Below the pieces are notes generated by a model, which worked only from the letters and a program-made list of their open reading frames with translations, was not told the DNA's origin and searched no databases. 64,000 nt of DNA. It comes from Lycorma delicatula. Its lineage: Eukaryota > Arthropoda > Insecta > Hemiptera > Fulgoridae. Of the stretch, positions 35,093 through 46,385 are shown piece by piece; positions within the stretch are counted from its first letter, which is position 1; every line of letters starts with the position of its first letter. The stretch is from positions 128,200,324 to 128,264,323 of the forward strand of contig NC_134460.1 in the NCBI RefSeq assembly GCF_047948215.1, given 5' to 3'. Position numbers and translations under genes: made by a program.

Positions 35093-36230
35093 GTTTTCCT
35101 AATATTAATTTTATCACAATCATTGCATGTTATTTTATAGACACCACATAAATTATTAGAATCATATCCATCATTATGGAATTTTTAGTGTCTTATTATA
35201 CGGTTGTTTGACTTATATGCTGGTTAATATTTTTCATCATTATAAACATTAGTCAAACATTCAATAACATTATTTAAATAGGAAAGAGGACATGTGACAG
35301 ATGATTTCAATGTTAAAACGACAGTGAATATCGTTTTTCGATGAATACCTTCGTTTTTTAGTAATAAGTAATCAAATTTGCAAAAACGAAAAAATCATTG
35401 TAGTAATAAAACGAGGTAAAACAACCTGTTAAATAAAACAAATAAGACTTAGTTTTTTTTTAGTAATAGCTACTGTTTTACCTGTAAAACAATATTTACA
35501 ATATAAAACTTTTTATTTCCTATTAACTTAAGAATTACATTCAATAATAAACTTTAAATATTTAACGTTGCAATTATTGGCCCAAACGCTAATCATAAAA
35601 GCCTTCACAATGATAAATGTCACTAATAATAATACACAACACCTGATAATTTGCCATATTACTACAAATTAAATGGCTAGGTCAACTAATATTATTTACT
35701 TCATCACATCTAATTTTAACATTTTGTTAACTATTTATGGTGCTAAAATACTTAATACAAAATCTTGAAAATTTAAAAAAAAAAGTTTTTTCTGAAATTT
35801 AAAAAATGTATTACAAATTTAGAGTAGAAAATCAGCTATTACTTAACAATAATATAATTTGGATTACGTTGCAACGATAGAAATTATTAAATTTTCATTT
35901 TTCCTTCCTAGTTCAACATGCAAATAGAGTATTAGATCGTCACTAAAATAATTGCTGTTAAAAGTTTGTTATTAGATGTAATTCTGAAGGTAATGCCAGA
36001 ATAAAATGCTACTACAGGGCGTTTACTAGCGTTTACTACCAGCGTGACATTTTTGTGATTCCAACTTTGATTGCTTATAACTCGAAAACAAAGCCATTTA
36101 TCGAGAAATAGTTTTGCCACTGTCATTCTAAAATCTTATATTAAAATCATGTATCGAATGTCCACCTTCCTATTTAAAAAAACTTTTATCCAATATAGCG
36201 GATCCAAGAAGACTAACAAATTTCAAATAC
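35093..36230. other. AT-rich non-genic DNA
   Basis: No gene recognised. Opposed frames at 35932-36126 (minus) and 36071-36271 (plus) overlap the left flank of the RTE insertion and lack motifs. The passage 'TGCTTATAACTCGAAAACAAAGCC' (36071-36094 area) has the style of transposon non-coding DNA. Confidence 0.45.
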
Positions 36231-37408
36231 ACCATAAAGCTTTTTTTTATTTTTCGTCTTCAGTCATTTGACTGGTTTGATGCAGCTCTCCAAGATTCCC
36301 TATTTAGCGCTAGTCGTTTCATTTCGGTATACCCCTTCATCCTACATCCCTAAAAATTTGTTTTACAAGTTGTTTTTCTTTGATCTTCCTTCTACTGAGC
36401 GCTAAAATTGCTTCCCTTGTCACTATATTCTTCTGTACAGAATCTATTCTAGATTTTTGATGCATGACTAGTTAAGAAAATTGTTCTGTATTTTTCACAT
36501 TTATCTGCTCCTGCTTTCTTTGGTATCATGACTATAACATTCTCTTTGAAGTCCTGACGGAACATTCTCTTTTTCGTAAATATTATATACCAGTTTATTT
36601 AATCTATCTATCTTCTTAATTTCTTTGTATAGACACTCTACCTCATCATCATCTTCATAGGCGCTTGTAGGCATATAAACGTTAACAATCATAGTCAGCT
36701 TAGGTTTTGATTTTATCTTTCATACATGATTCTATTGCTATGCATTTTGAAATACTTTACTCTCTTCCCTATCTTCTTGTTCATTATGAAACCTACTCCT
36801 GCCTGCCCTTTATTTGAAACTGTGTTAACTATTCTAAAATAACCTGACCAAAAGTTGTTTTCCTCTTCCCACCGAACCTCGCTAATTCCTACTCATGTAG
36901 ATTTAATCTACCCATTTTCTTCTTTAAATTTCCTAACCTACCAACCTATTTTTAGACTTTTAACATTCCACGCTCCGACTCGTAGAATGTTATTATTTAT
37001 TTTTCTGGTGACCCCTTCCTTAGTAGTCCCCACACGGAGATCCGAACGTGGAACTAGTTTACCTCCGGAATATTTTACCGAAGAAGGCGCCTCCATCTTT
37101 GTTACATGAAAATGAAGAGAGTTACATTTGCTTGGAAAAAAGCAGCTGTAGTTTTCCATTGCTTTCAGCTGCGCAGTACTCAGAAGATTTAGTGATATTG
37201 ATATGGCCGTTTAAGTCCTCCTGACCTACACTTTTAACAAATACTGAAAGAGCTTCTGCCCCCTTTCAGGAATCATTATTTAATCTGACTCTCAACAGAT
37301 ACCTTTCCGATATAGTTGCGCCTTTTCGTCCAACTACTCTGTATCACTGAGCAGTCAAGCCCCCGCACCATCGGCAAAATCTCATGATTCATAGAGGGAG
37401 ACCATAAA
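36231..37408 (-). mobile_element. RTE-clade LINE, internally deleted, with 8-bp TSD
   Basis: ACCATAAA occurs at 36231-36238 and again at 37401-37408, flanking a 1.16 kb minus-strand element. The 3' end lies at the left and finishes in an A/T-rich tail (plus-strand T8ATTTTT). The element keeps a ~290-bp 5' leader (37110-37400), the start of the endonuclease domain, pieces of endonuclease and reverse transcriptase, and the C-terminal end. It has lost most of the middle. Retention of both ends within one TSD shows it inserted as a unit. The deletions may therefore predate insertion (mobilised in trans) or have accumulated later. Confidence 0.85.
36250..37135 (-). pseudogene. RTE-clade endonuclease/reverse transcriptase relic
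   Basis: Minus-strand order is as follows. 'LRVGAWNVKSL' (37159-36938 frame) is the start of the apurinic-type endonuclease domain (consensus LRVGTWNVRSL). 'VMIVNVYMPTSAYEDDDEVE' near 36690 is an endonuclease mid-region. It is joined within one frame to 'LVYNIYEKENVPSGLQ', which is the RT thumb/fingers approach, so the stretch between is deleted. Next come 'RTIFLTSHASKI' and 'TREAILALS', RT fingers motifs, then a second deletion to 'LVKQIFRDVG'. The C-terminal end is 'LNRESWRAASNQSND' and a stop near 36254. The 'DREAWRAA'-type end is characteristic of RTE/BovB-related LINEs. The palm with its catalytic (F/Y)ADD is absent, so it cannot reverse transcribe. Confidence 0.8.
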
Positions 37409-38360
37409 ATAGTATATTACAGAAATAAAGAAACAAACACATAGGCTGCGTTAAAAATTTGGATGAAAAATACTTTTGGATATCTACATTTTTTCTTAAT
37501 ATTTTAATTTGCATAATTCATTAGATCAGTTAAATGTGAAGAAGAATGCTGAATTTTAGTGTATTTCGTTTAATTCTTCTACTTTTGTAATAATCCTTTA
37601 TTTTTCTGTTAATATAAAAAGTTTCCTTAGATTGTTTTTAAGTTAATACTGTCAACGTATAATGTGAAAAAAAAATTCAGAGGGATATTTATTTTTTTAA
37701 TGTTCCTTTACCCATATTTTGAACAGATTTAAACGAAACGAAAGAGAATGCTTGTCAAGAAAAATGATTTTGGGTTTACTCATGTAAGTTATTTTCTTTA
37801 TGTTTAACTAGTTTATGCCATTTTATTTTACGCTTAATATTTTATATGTGGTCATATCTAATAAGTTATTACATACAAGAAAAGTTTTCAAATTAAGTTC
37901 CTGAACGATACAATAAATAAACTTAAGGATCGGGCTACATGCTAAAAAAGGTAGCTAAATTTCTACGAAAATTTCAGCTTTACCTCTCTACTCCGTATTA
38001 TATCTTGTACATTACTATACATGTTGTGCACAAACGAGATAGCTACAGTAAAGTTTTAGGTTGGCGCTAGATGATATAATAAGTAAAAGCTTGAAGTCCG
38101 TAGTTTTAACAACTGTATTTACTTACTTAGAACAGTGGAAATCTTATACTGATAACGGTATCATAAAAAATAATATCGACTGTACGATCGAATGAGTTAT
38201 GAAATTGTCATTTTATTCGATCTAATATTTATCAATTTACTTTGAATTTTGGGTCATAGTCCAATTAATATTTGTCAGCTGTTTGTGAATTCTACCACCG
38301 TTCATCATATATTGTTATCAGCTACAACTAAATTTTCAACCAAAAAAGTTTTTTTTTTAA
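37409..38360. other. AT-rich non-genic DNA
   Basis: No gene recognised. The stretch 37925-38200 is less AT-rich (GTTGGCGCTAGATGATATAA near 38062) and may be an old repeat, unplaced. Confidence 0.45.
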
Positions 38361-38492
38361 TTTTACGGGCGTCAACTGCTCTGTACATTAGCCCGATGTA
38401 AATTTGTAGCGTAAGAAAAATTCCTTATCTGACCGAGAGTCGAACCCGGGATCTCCGGATTTAAAAGGCTGGGACGCTACCACTCCGCCAAT
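38361..38492 (-). mobile_element. tRNA-derived SINE, family A (tail variant 3)
   Basis: Minus strand: box A TGGCGGAGTGGTAGCG and box B GGGTTCGACTCTCGG, then GGAATTTTTCTTACGCTAC. A tail follows, running CATCGGGCTAATGTACAGAG, CAGTTGACGCCCGTAAAA and an A-run. Box B keeps GTTCGA, closer to a tRNA than in other copies. The tail contains TTGACGCCCGTAAA, found again at 47265-47278 in the 3' untranslated end of an R1-clade LINE. Confidence 0.85.
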
Positions 38493-38759
38493 GTTTGTAT
38501 TACCTAGGTGGACTTAAGTCATTTTTGCTTTCTATTAATAAAACATAAAACCATTGAAGTGTAGCTAATTTCGATGTGTTTCTGAAAGAAACACATTGAA
38601 AGAAACACATTGATAAAAAGATACTACATAGCTTTCAAAGAAATACTTTTAAAATAAACGAGATACCCTAATAACGAAAGTAATGACGCCTTATTGAAAA
38701 CTAATTATAATAGATGTATAGATAGGTAGATACAGAAAGAAAGAGTAAGTCTGAAAAAG

Positions 38760-38800
<41 letters not shown>

Positions 38801-38842
38801 ATGTGTGTAAGTGTGTATGTGTGTGTGTGTGTGTGTGTGTAA
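38760..38842. repeat. Compound (TA)n(TG)n microsatellite
   Basis: About 28 bp of TA run into about 50 bp of interrupted TG. Confidence 0.95.
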
Positions 38843-39616
38843 GAGAAAAGAAGTACACCAACAAAAAAAAGAATTATACCCAAAGTTACACTTACAAGCC
38901 TATATCAGTTGAGATATTATTAACAGACCAATCTCCAATGTTAGTAAAAACAAACGCACAAAAATTTAATACCTGCCGACAACACTTGTTCCAAACAAAC
39001 TGCCTCATCTAAACTGTTTTTATTAACAATTTGTTTCATTTTATTAGTTCTACAAAACATGACTCGATTCTTATTGCTTATAGTTATATATTTATGGTAC
39101 AATTTATTACAGTAACGTACCTTTATACATACATTGCAAAATAACCACCCTCACCCCACGACTGACTATACATCCAGAAATAATATTATTAAATAAATAA
39201 CGCGATAAAATTCATTGCATGATCTGAAATCAATAAAATTTAGCAATATAAAATAATCATATATTAATTTATTAGTAGAATAAAATTATTTAAATATATT
39301 TTTTATATATATATTAAAGAAAAGTCTTGAATTTTTTTCAATTCCGTATTTTTTAAGAAGGAATAAAAAATTATTATGACGCACATAGTATAGGGTGCGC
39401 TTTTAACTGTGTTAGCGACATGAAAAGAATCGGTGAGGTAAAACATGCATAAAAATTTATATTTTTTATTATTTACTATTCGTGATCATAAATTTTAAAA
39501 ATATTTTTTAATGACTCCAACATACTTATCATCTTTTAAAACTATAATGTAAAAATAGTAGTTATTGTAACTTTATGAATTTTCTGTTTTATTTTAAACT
39601 TAATATCTTCTACTCC

Positions 39617-39618
<2 letters not shown>

Positions 39619-39649
<31 letters not shown>
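39619..39649. repeat. (TA)n microsatellite
   Basis: 31 bp of alternating TA. Confidence 0.95.
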
Positions 39650-39653
<4 letters not shown>

Positions 39654-40207
39654 TAAACAAAAAAGGCGATTAATAAATATAAAACAGCCATAGCACCACA
39701 AGATAAATTTTTCTTCTCATCTACGCGTTAACAGTTGAAAGATAGTCTTGCAGCAATACAACACAATATTAACATATTTAGAGAATAATACACTAAATTT
39801 AAAATGTTAAAGATAATTCTTAATTGTTACCATTGATTTAATTTAGTCGTTTGTTTAATTTAGTTGCTTGTTTTTTTGCATTCTTTATTGAGTAGGCATT
39901 AAATACGATTGGAAAATACATAATACCGTTTTAAATACAGCAGTACATCACACTACCATTTGGCTTATTTGAAATCCACAGAGTGATAGAATGCCTCATC
40001 CACCTAAAATACAAAAGTTCCATTAGATTTTTACAAAACACGAAAGAAGTACTATCATTTCAACACATTATTAGAATTGCTAGGATTAATTATAAAAAGT
40101 AATAGTATTATCAAGACTATGTAATAAAAAATAACTTAGTTCGTTTGTTCTAATTAATGACAATTACGAAATCGATTACAAAAAGTCGTTTCTTTACCCA
40201 AAAGAGT

Positions 40208-40301
40208 ACTTCTTAAATGATGTATTGTGCTACATCATAATTTTGAATTTTTTTTAAATAATTCAAAATTATGATTTAGCACAATACATAATTTAAGAAG
40301 T
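40208..40301. repeat. 94-bp hairpin (42-bp arms)
   Basis: ACTTCTTAAATGATGTATTG... (40208-40249) is the reverse complement of ...CAATACATAATTTAAGAAGT (40260-40301) with about three mismatches. The loop is 10 nt. It may be a decayed foldback MITE or palindrome. No TSD is evident. Confidence 0.85.
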
Positions 40302-40785
40302 TACATTAAGAATCTACTTCATAATTACTTCATCCTATCATTACTCTGATTTCATCCTCTTGGAATGTAATTTTTATTTTTTAAATAAACAATTTAAAAA
40401 AATTCATTTCCAAGAAAAACAGGTTTAACATACGCTTACTGAGCTGAATTCTCTTTCTTAACAGGTTCAGAAAGAAGATCACAATTAATTTTTCGTAACG
40501 TGAATCCTCACACAGTCGCTCTCAGAACTCTTTCATTAAAGTTCAGTATTTTTTGAAACGCTTAAGATTAGGAGGTAATCGTATGTAATCCAACACTGCT
40601 TGGAAACGGTTCGCTAGATTACATTATTAAAAACCGTACTTTTTAAAAAAAACCTTTTTAATAAATAGAAATTAGATAGTTAGAGAACTTATTTTTTTAA
40701 TAGTAATGAAGAAACTTCATATCTGAATAATAATAGAGAATAGTATTTAATAGCAATTAAAAATTTATCAAATTTTATTTGGGAA
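40302..40785. other. AT-rich non-genic DNA
   Basis: Nothing recognised. Confidence 0.5.
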
Positions 40786-41225
40786 GACTTTTACATCCTT
40801 GTACGAAGTAAAGAAAGTATTATGATCGCGAAAAATTTCGGTTTTCAGATTTGAACGGAGAGATTTATTTTGACCATCCCTGAATCCATTTTGACTAGTT
40901 TCGGCGTGACGTTTGTACGAATGTATCTCGCATAACTCAAAAACGATTAGCCGTAGGATGTTGAAATTTTGGATTTAGGACTGGTGTAACATCTAGTTCT
41001 GCACCTCCCCTTGTTATTGCAATCGACTGGATCAAAGTATCCAAAAAAGCCCAAAATCGCAAAAATTTGTATTTTCAACTTATTCTTAAAGTACTAAGCC
41101 CTGATTGAGATATTTTCAACTATATAGCAAAAGTGATACTTATTTGCATTGGTTCCAGAGTTATAACCAAATAAAATTTTAATTAATGAAATATTTGGAT
41201 CTTTGAAGGGGAAGCCTTCAGAATC
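40786..41225 (+). repeat. Unnamed interspersed repeat, likely transposon non-coding
   Basis: The passage runs CTTTTACATCCTTGTACGAAG, GATCGCGAAAAATTTCGG, CGCATAACTCAAAAACGATTAG, TTGGTTCCAGAGTTATAACC and GAAGGGGAAGCCTTC. It has the phrase style of insect transposon non-coding DNA ('NCTCAAAAACGATTAGCC', 'TTGAAATTTTGGATTTAGG') and edges distinct from the AT-rich flanks. No frame is open over it and no second copy is in the window, so the call rests on style. Confidence 0.5.
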
Positions 41226-42585
41226 AGACTTTATCTCCTTTTTTTAACTTTTTTTTTAATTTAAATATATTTATTTATTGATAATTATTAACCTCTCATC
41301 GTAAAAAAGTTTTACGATGAATAATAAATCAATAACAATAAAAAAAATACGAACATCAGAAGTTATTAATGAAATAAAATTTTATGTACTTTTCATTTAA
41401 AAATAAAAATGTGTGTATGTTGTCTAATAGAAGTTATATGGTGTCCACATCAGATATTTTATTATAAGATAATTCATATTAATAGAGTCTACTCTTGATA
41501 CAGTAAAAAAAAATTTTATAAAACTTTTTTTACTGATTTTTATTCTATGGAATTTGCTCTTTTGAACTATTTAATTATTTCTTTCTCTGTTAATCACAAA
41601 AATGTAAATTAAATAGTTATTTAATTTACATTCCATGGCAATATTTGCACTTTCTCCATGTAAAATATGGAATTTAATAGCTTGTATCTCACGAATGAAA
41701 AATGATAGACATATTAATAATACGCCATTTTAAATCTAGTTTTTTATCTGTTTAGTTCACATTTCATCCTACAGGATGCGCTACTTTGAAGTTCATAGAC
41801 CATCTCTAAAACCATGCGATACAGTCGGCAGATGCTATGGTCTATTGCTATCTTTAACCTCTGTTTCCCGAAAACTTCAATTTCTCTGTTTCGTTAAAAC
41901 TAGAAAAAATAATAACATTAGTTGTAATTGAGATAACTGCATGAATTTATTTTTTATATCGTACAGAAAATATTTGTCTAGATGCATGTGTATGTATGTG
42001 ATAATCCTCTTTTACATATAATTATGAGAGGGGGTTAAAATTAAAATGGGATGATTTTTTGTTTAAAAAATTAAAAGATTTGTAACAAAAATTCTACAAG
42101 AAATATTCTTGTTTTTCTACAAGATAAAATCTTCTACAAGTTTTTATCTTTAATATCAAATGAGATAAATTTATTCTTGTCGAGAACTGTTTTTTCACCC
42201 CGACCGCTATTTTACGGATTGTAGTGAATGAAATTATCTGAAAATTTAGAAAAGTACTCTTCACTGTAAGCTAAATAAACTGACCAAATTTAAACTTCCT
42301 ATTCCCAGTTCTAAAGAAAAAACATTTTTTTGGATAGTTTCCCTCCTTTTAAACGGTTGTCTTCTCTAAATCAAGCGTTTACGGGCGGTTAATATCTCTT
42401 TGACTATCTTTATCTATCTATTTTAAGTTAAATTTTATCAACCCAACCTATAAATAAGCGTGTATGAAATCTTCCTTGACAATCTGAATGAAGGAGTTAA
42501 ATGTTTTAGAACTTTAAGATAAATTTACGCATTTACTGAGATTGCCTATAACAGTAACAGATTGTTTTTTTTTTTCTTTTACTGC
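41226..42585. other. AT-rich non-genic DNA
   Basis: It contains a perfect-type hairpin at 41601-41632 (AATGTAAATTAAATAG / TTATTTAATTTACATT, one mismatch, no loop). A less AT-rich patch at 41755-41885 is anonymous. Confidence 0.5.
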
Positions 42586-43170
42586 TGTCCTCACATCATA
42601 GCTCTAAAGCTGTGCTAAAAGAAGAAAAGTAAGGTAACCAGTCAAAAAATGTGGTAAAGGTTCTTTGCATTTCTCGACGTTTCATGACCCAGGGACCCCA
42701 AAAAACTTAGGGATAATGTTTGCATGTTCTGTACATATTTACTATTTCAGCGTGTTTTGAAGCTTAATAACTTTTAACTGAATATACCGATTTTTATGAA
42801 ATCTGGTACAGAGACTTGAATATATAGGGTAATTTGTTAGGAAAGTTTTGGAGTCAATATCTCAAGGCGGTTTGGTAGTTTCCTGGGGTCAATCTTTTTC
42901 AAAATTTTGCAAACATAACCCCACATAATATTCAACTCAGTACATGCACAGATGCTTACCTTACCATTTAAAAAAAAAATTGCCCCAAAATTCTTCCCTT
43001 CCCAAAAAATCGAAAAATAGCTATTTTTATTTTTATTTTTATTTATTGTATATTTTTTAATCGAATTTTTTTTGTCCTCCTAAGTATAGTAGTAATGCAA
43101 TTGGCCCAAAAAAATACTTTGGTGACAATATTGGTGAGAGTGGTAGCCGATAAAAGTTCTAAATAACAAT
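42586..43170 (+). repeat. Unnamed interspersed repeat family X, copy 2
   Basis: Aligns over its length with the reverse complement of 3890-4440. Here the palindrome reads AGCTCTAAAGCT. The shared segments 'TTTGCATTTCTCGACG', 'TTAATAACTTTTAACTGA', 'GAGTCAATAT', 'CAAAATTTTGCAAACAT' and 'TTTATTGTATATTTTTTAA' keep order and spacing. Divergence is perhaps 25-30%. No coding capacity. Confidence 0.65.
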
Positions 43171-44065
43171 TTTTTTTAATTTTTTATACTTTTTTCTTGT
43201 ATCATTATTTTTCCACAATATAAGAATAAATAAATAAATAATGCCAGAATCTTATAAAAATATTGTCAGACTTTTTTTTACTCTCATTCTAAAAACATTA
43301 TACAAGTTTTATATTTCGTTATTGTTGTCTGTTTGCCAATTAATAATTTTATTATTACTTGTTTTCTTATTTATATTTACTTTTGTACAGTGTATGCTAA
43401 TCGGTGATTGTTTAATAATCGGAATTTTTACTTAAATTTAGATTTAAAGTAAAATTTTTGTAAATGATTTTTGAAAAAAATTTCGTTTACGTTTATTTTT
43501 TATTCTCCTAAATTGTTAATTACATAACCTTAACGGTTACTCAAATATCATTTTAGCATAGTCCTTTATATTTTTAATCATAATTTAAACAGTTCATTTA
43601 TGTGCTTTCTCTTTTTATTAATATTCCATCTTTGACATTCTTGTGGATTTTCAAGGTAGAGATAGTGAATAAAATATAATTATTGATTGAAAACTATAAT
43701 CTTGTTGGGAATCGAAACAATTTATTAAGTATGCTAAATACTTTACCAACTAAAAATAAGCCAATATTTTAAGATAGCCTAATTTCAAAAATTTATATGA
43801 TTTTTTAAAATTTAATATGATTTAATAATGGCCCTCTTGTGCAAATTTAATCGTTCAAAATTTTACTTAACCAAATTGTACTAAACCAGTTGAGATTTGA
43901 ACTAGGGAAAGAGAAAAACAAATAAATTATATAGATTTTGAAGAAAATATTATTTATCGTTTTTATTCGTAGTAGTTTTATTAAGTATCCGTTATCTATT
44001 CGAGCTGAGTATAGCATCTAGTGATAATTATAACATAACGAAGTTAATCGAATTTTTATCTTTAG
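43171..44065. other. AT-rich non-genic DNA
   Basis: A 64-codon plus-strand frame (43241-43435) encodes an almost wholly hydrophobic Leu/Ile/Phe stretch. With no signal of conservation I treat it as a product of T-rich DNA. Confidence 0.5.
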
Positions 44066-44347
44066 GAAATTTAAAAGTGTACACAGAAGTGAAAGGTTTC
44101 ATAGAAGGCTGGATTGTGGTTTAGCGGATTTTAAAGAGAAGAGGAGAGAAGATTTGTTAAAGAACGGTAGGAAAGGTGAAAGGTTGAGGTGAATAAAGAA
44201 GGTCGTGGAGGCATCGGAGAGGGAAAGAGGTGCAGGTATAAGCGCGAGTGGAAGGGTTGGATTGAACGGTCGCTACGATAGAGATGATTGCAATTGAATT
44301 GGATCCAAACACCTCGTTTCACTCTGAATGAGAGACGGGAGATAGGG
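44066..44347 (+). other. Candidate exon or 5' UTR-like purine-rich segment (speculative)
   Basis: The segment is bounded by a plausible acceptor, TTTTTATCTTTAG|G (44053-44066), and a strong donor, GGGG|TAAGTATAG-type, whose GT is at 44348-44349. It is purine-rich and less AT-rich than its surroundings. One frame stays open for about 40 codons of mostly charged residues (from 44068) before a stop, so it would be UTR or partly coding at best. It matches no repeat in the window. Splice-like sites occur often by chance in DNA of this composition. Confidence 0.25.
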
Positions 44348-46385
44348 GTAAGTATAGTTAGGTTAGTGGAGGAGCTGCTGCTTCAATGATTAGTCCTGGA
44401 CTAAATAATACAACCCTCGCGACCATTTGATCATTCTATAATCCCCGTAGGGTTAATATCGATAATGTTGATTAAAAACACAACCTATTCTTGCCGGTAC
44501 GAATAATAGTAATACGACCGGTTCACAACGATATGTACCCCCTTTCCATTCTTGTATATTCTATATACCCCTGACACCAAATATTTGAATATCTGCCAAC
44601 AAAATACCATTCCTCTACACTGTATAATCTACTATTATATTTTCTATAAACAGTGTTATGTTTTCTGCATTTAATGTGATAAAACGTTATGCGTTGTTTT
44701 ATTATAATAATTGTAATATGTATGCCGTATACACGTGTATATTTACGTATCAGCGTATATTAGAGAGCACTAACAAGAATAAGTTGTACGATTTATAAGA
44801 CAAATACGAAATTTGAAATGCATTCCGATGTTTTAGCGTATGCAACCTGTTTGTTTGCAATTCAGAATGACGACGACGAAGACTCACGATCTCTTTAATA
44901 TTTGTCTCCGGTGGAGTTTATTTAGTTCACTTTTGTTTTAGACCTTCCTTTCTCGTCCTACATTCCTCTACCACTACATACGTGAAGTTACTTCCTTTCT
45001 CCATCCCCTCTTTTACAGTTAATTTAGTCAACAACAACGTATCCAAACCACTCGAATTCTCCCTCTTCCTCGACCCCTTAACTCATCGTACAACCACCCC
45101 ACCGTACATCTACTCTTCCATCATCCTTACATGCATCATTTTCTTCTTCAACGACTCCTTTACTTCGTTGTATAGTCTCCCTCCAGTTTTCCTCCACTTA
45201 CACACATCCTTAGTTTTACATACAGTAGTGAAGTAACATATTTAATAACATTTTCCGCTTTCATAAAGTTAAGCATTAATTAATTTATTATACATTAACG
45301 TACTCTTAATATAAACGATGCAGTATAAACTACATTTATATTTAATTAAAAACTAGTAATAAATATTCAAGTTCTTAATAAATAAATTATAAGATCTTAC
45401 ATTTAAACTTATGCGCATGCATCATTTCAATTAATATATTCTAAAATACAATCCGTACTAAATTTTAACATAATGAAATAATGTTACCTTGAAACACAGT
45501 TAATTAATTTGTATGAATATTTTATCAACACAGTTTAAATAGAACGAAAATGACTTTACTTCAAAATTTCTAATATATATCTAAACGTAATTATATCCTA
45601 TTACCTTAAATTTAAGTGTATTCTGAATGACAAGCCATCTAAAAGCATTTACAAAAATTCCAAATTTAAATTTTGTGAAAATTTAATATATTTTAATCGT
45701 TTCTTTTCTTTTTTTAATTACTGTCAAGTAATTAAGTAATTAAAAAGGAAGTATTACTTAAGTAAGTTACGTCAAAAATGTAACTGTGTATTTTTTTAAA
45801 CGACTTGTAATAATTTTGTAATCTTTTGGAGATATCCAGTTCTTAAACAATTTCGATTTTTTTTTCAAATTCTGCAAATTGTCTTTTTTTTACGACCAGA
45901 TATTTTCTACAATTATTTTTTTATTTTTAATGAATTTTTTTTAAAAAATTCATACTTCTATATTTCTGGGTGATTAATTTTCAATATGATACCTGTGTAC
46001 TGCAAAAGAATAAGAAACAACAATGGAGATCTGGCTGTACGATATTGTTCTTTTATTTACTTCCACTTGGTATTCACTTTATGAACGGTTGATATTGCCT
46101 TAGGGTACCTTGTATTCTCGACTGGCTTTCTAATAACTGAAGAAAAAAATCTGTATTTGCATATACGAATAATTATAATTTTATGGCGTAAACAAAGTAA
46201 TGAAATATGATAAAAAGGAAGATAATGAGGAATTAGAAAAAATTGTTTATTAAATATTAAAAAGTTGAGAATAGCCAAATAAAATGTAATATACCAATAA
46301 CATCGAATGATTATGCCGTAAGTTACAGAATTTTGCTTTTTAATGACAATAATGTTAAAGTTTGACCAAGAAATGCAAGTATTTT
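44348..46385. other. Non-genic stretch, moderately AT-rich to AT-rich
   Basis: 44350-45240 is less AT-rich and free of recognisable repeats. An 84-codon plus-strand frame (44982-45236) is Ser/Thr/Leu/Pro-rich with a hydrophobic middle but no motif. 45240-46385 is AT-rich background; a 73-codon minus-strand frame at 46057-46278 is anonymous. Confidence 0.45.

Larger units (their letters stand above)
38493..40207. other. AT-rich non-genic DNA with microsatellites
   Basis: No gene. It contains an AGAAACACATTGAA duplication with an inverted partner (38574-38612), a (TA)n(TG)n microsatellite (38760-38842) and (TA)n at 39619-39649. The 60- and 73-codon frames at 38701-39012 are repeat translations. 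Confidence 0.6.

Noticed and set aside
43241..43435. Small membrane protein
   Set aside because: Uniform Leu/Ile/Phe content is what T-rich DNA yields; nothing nearby suggests expression.
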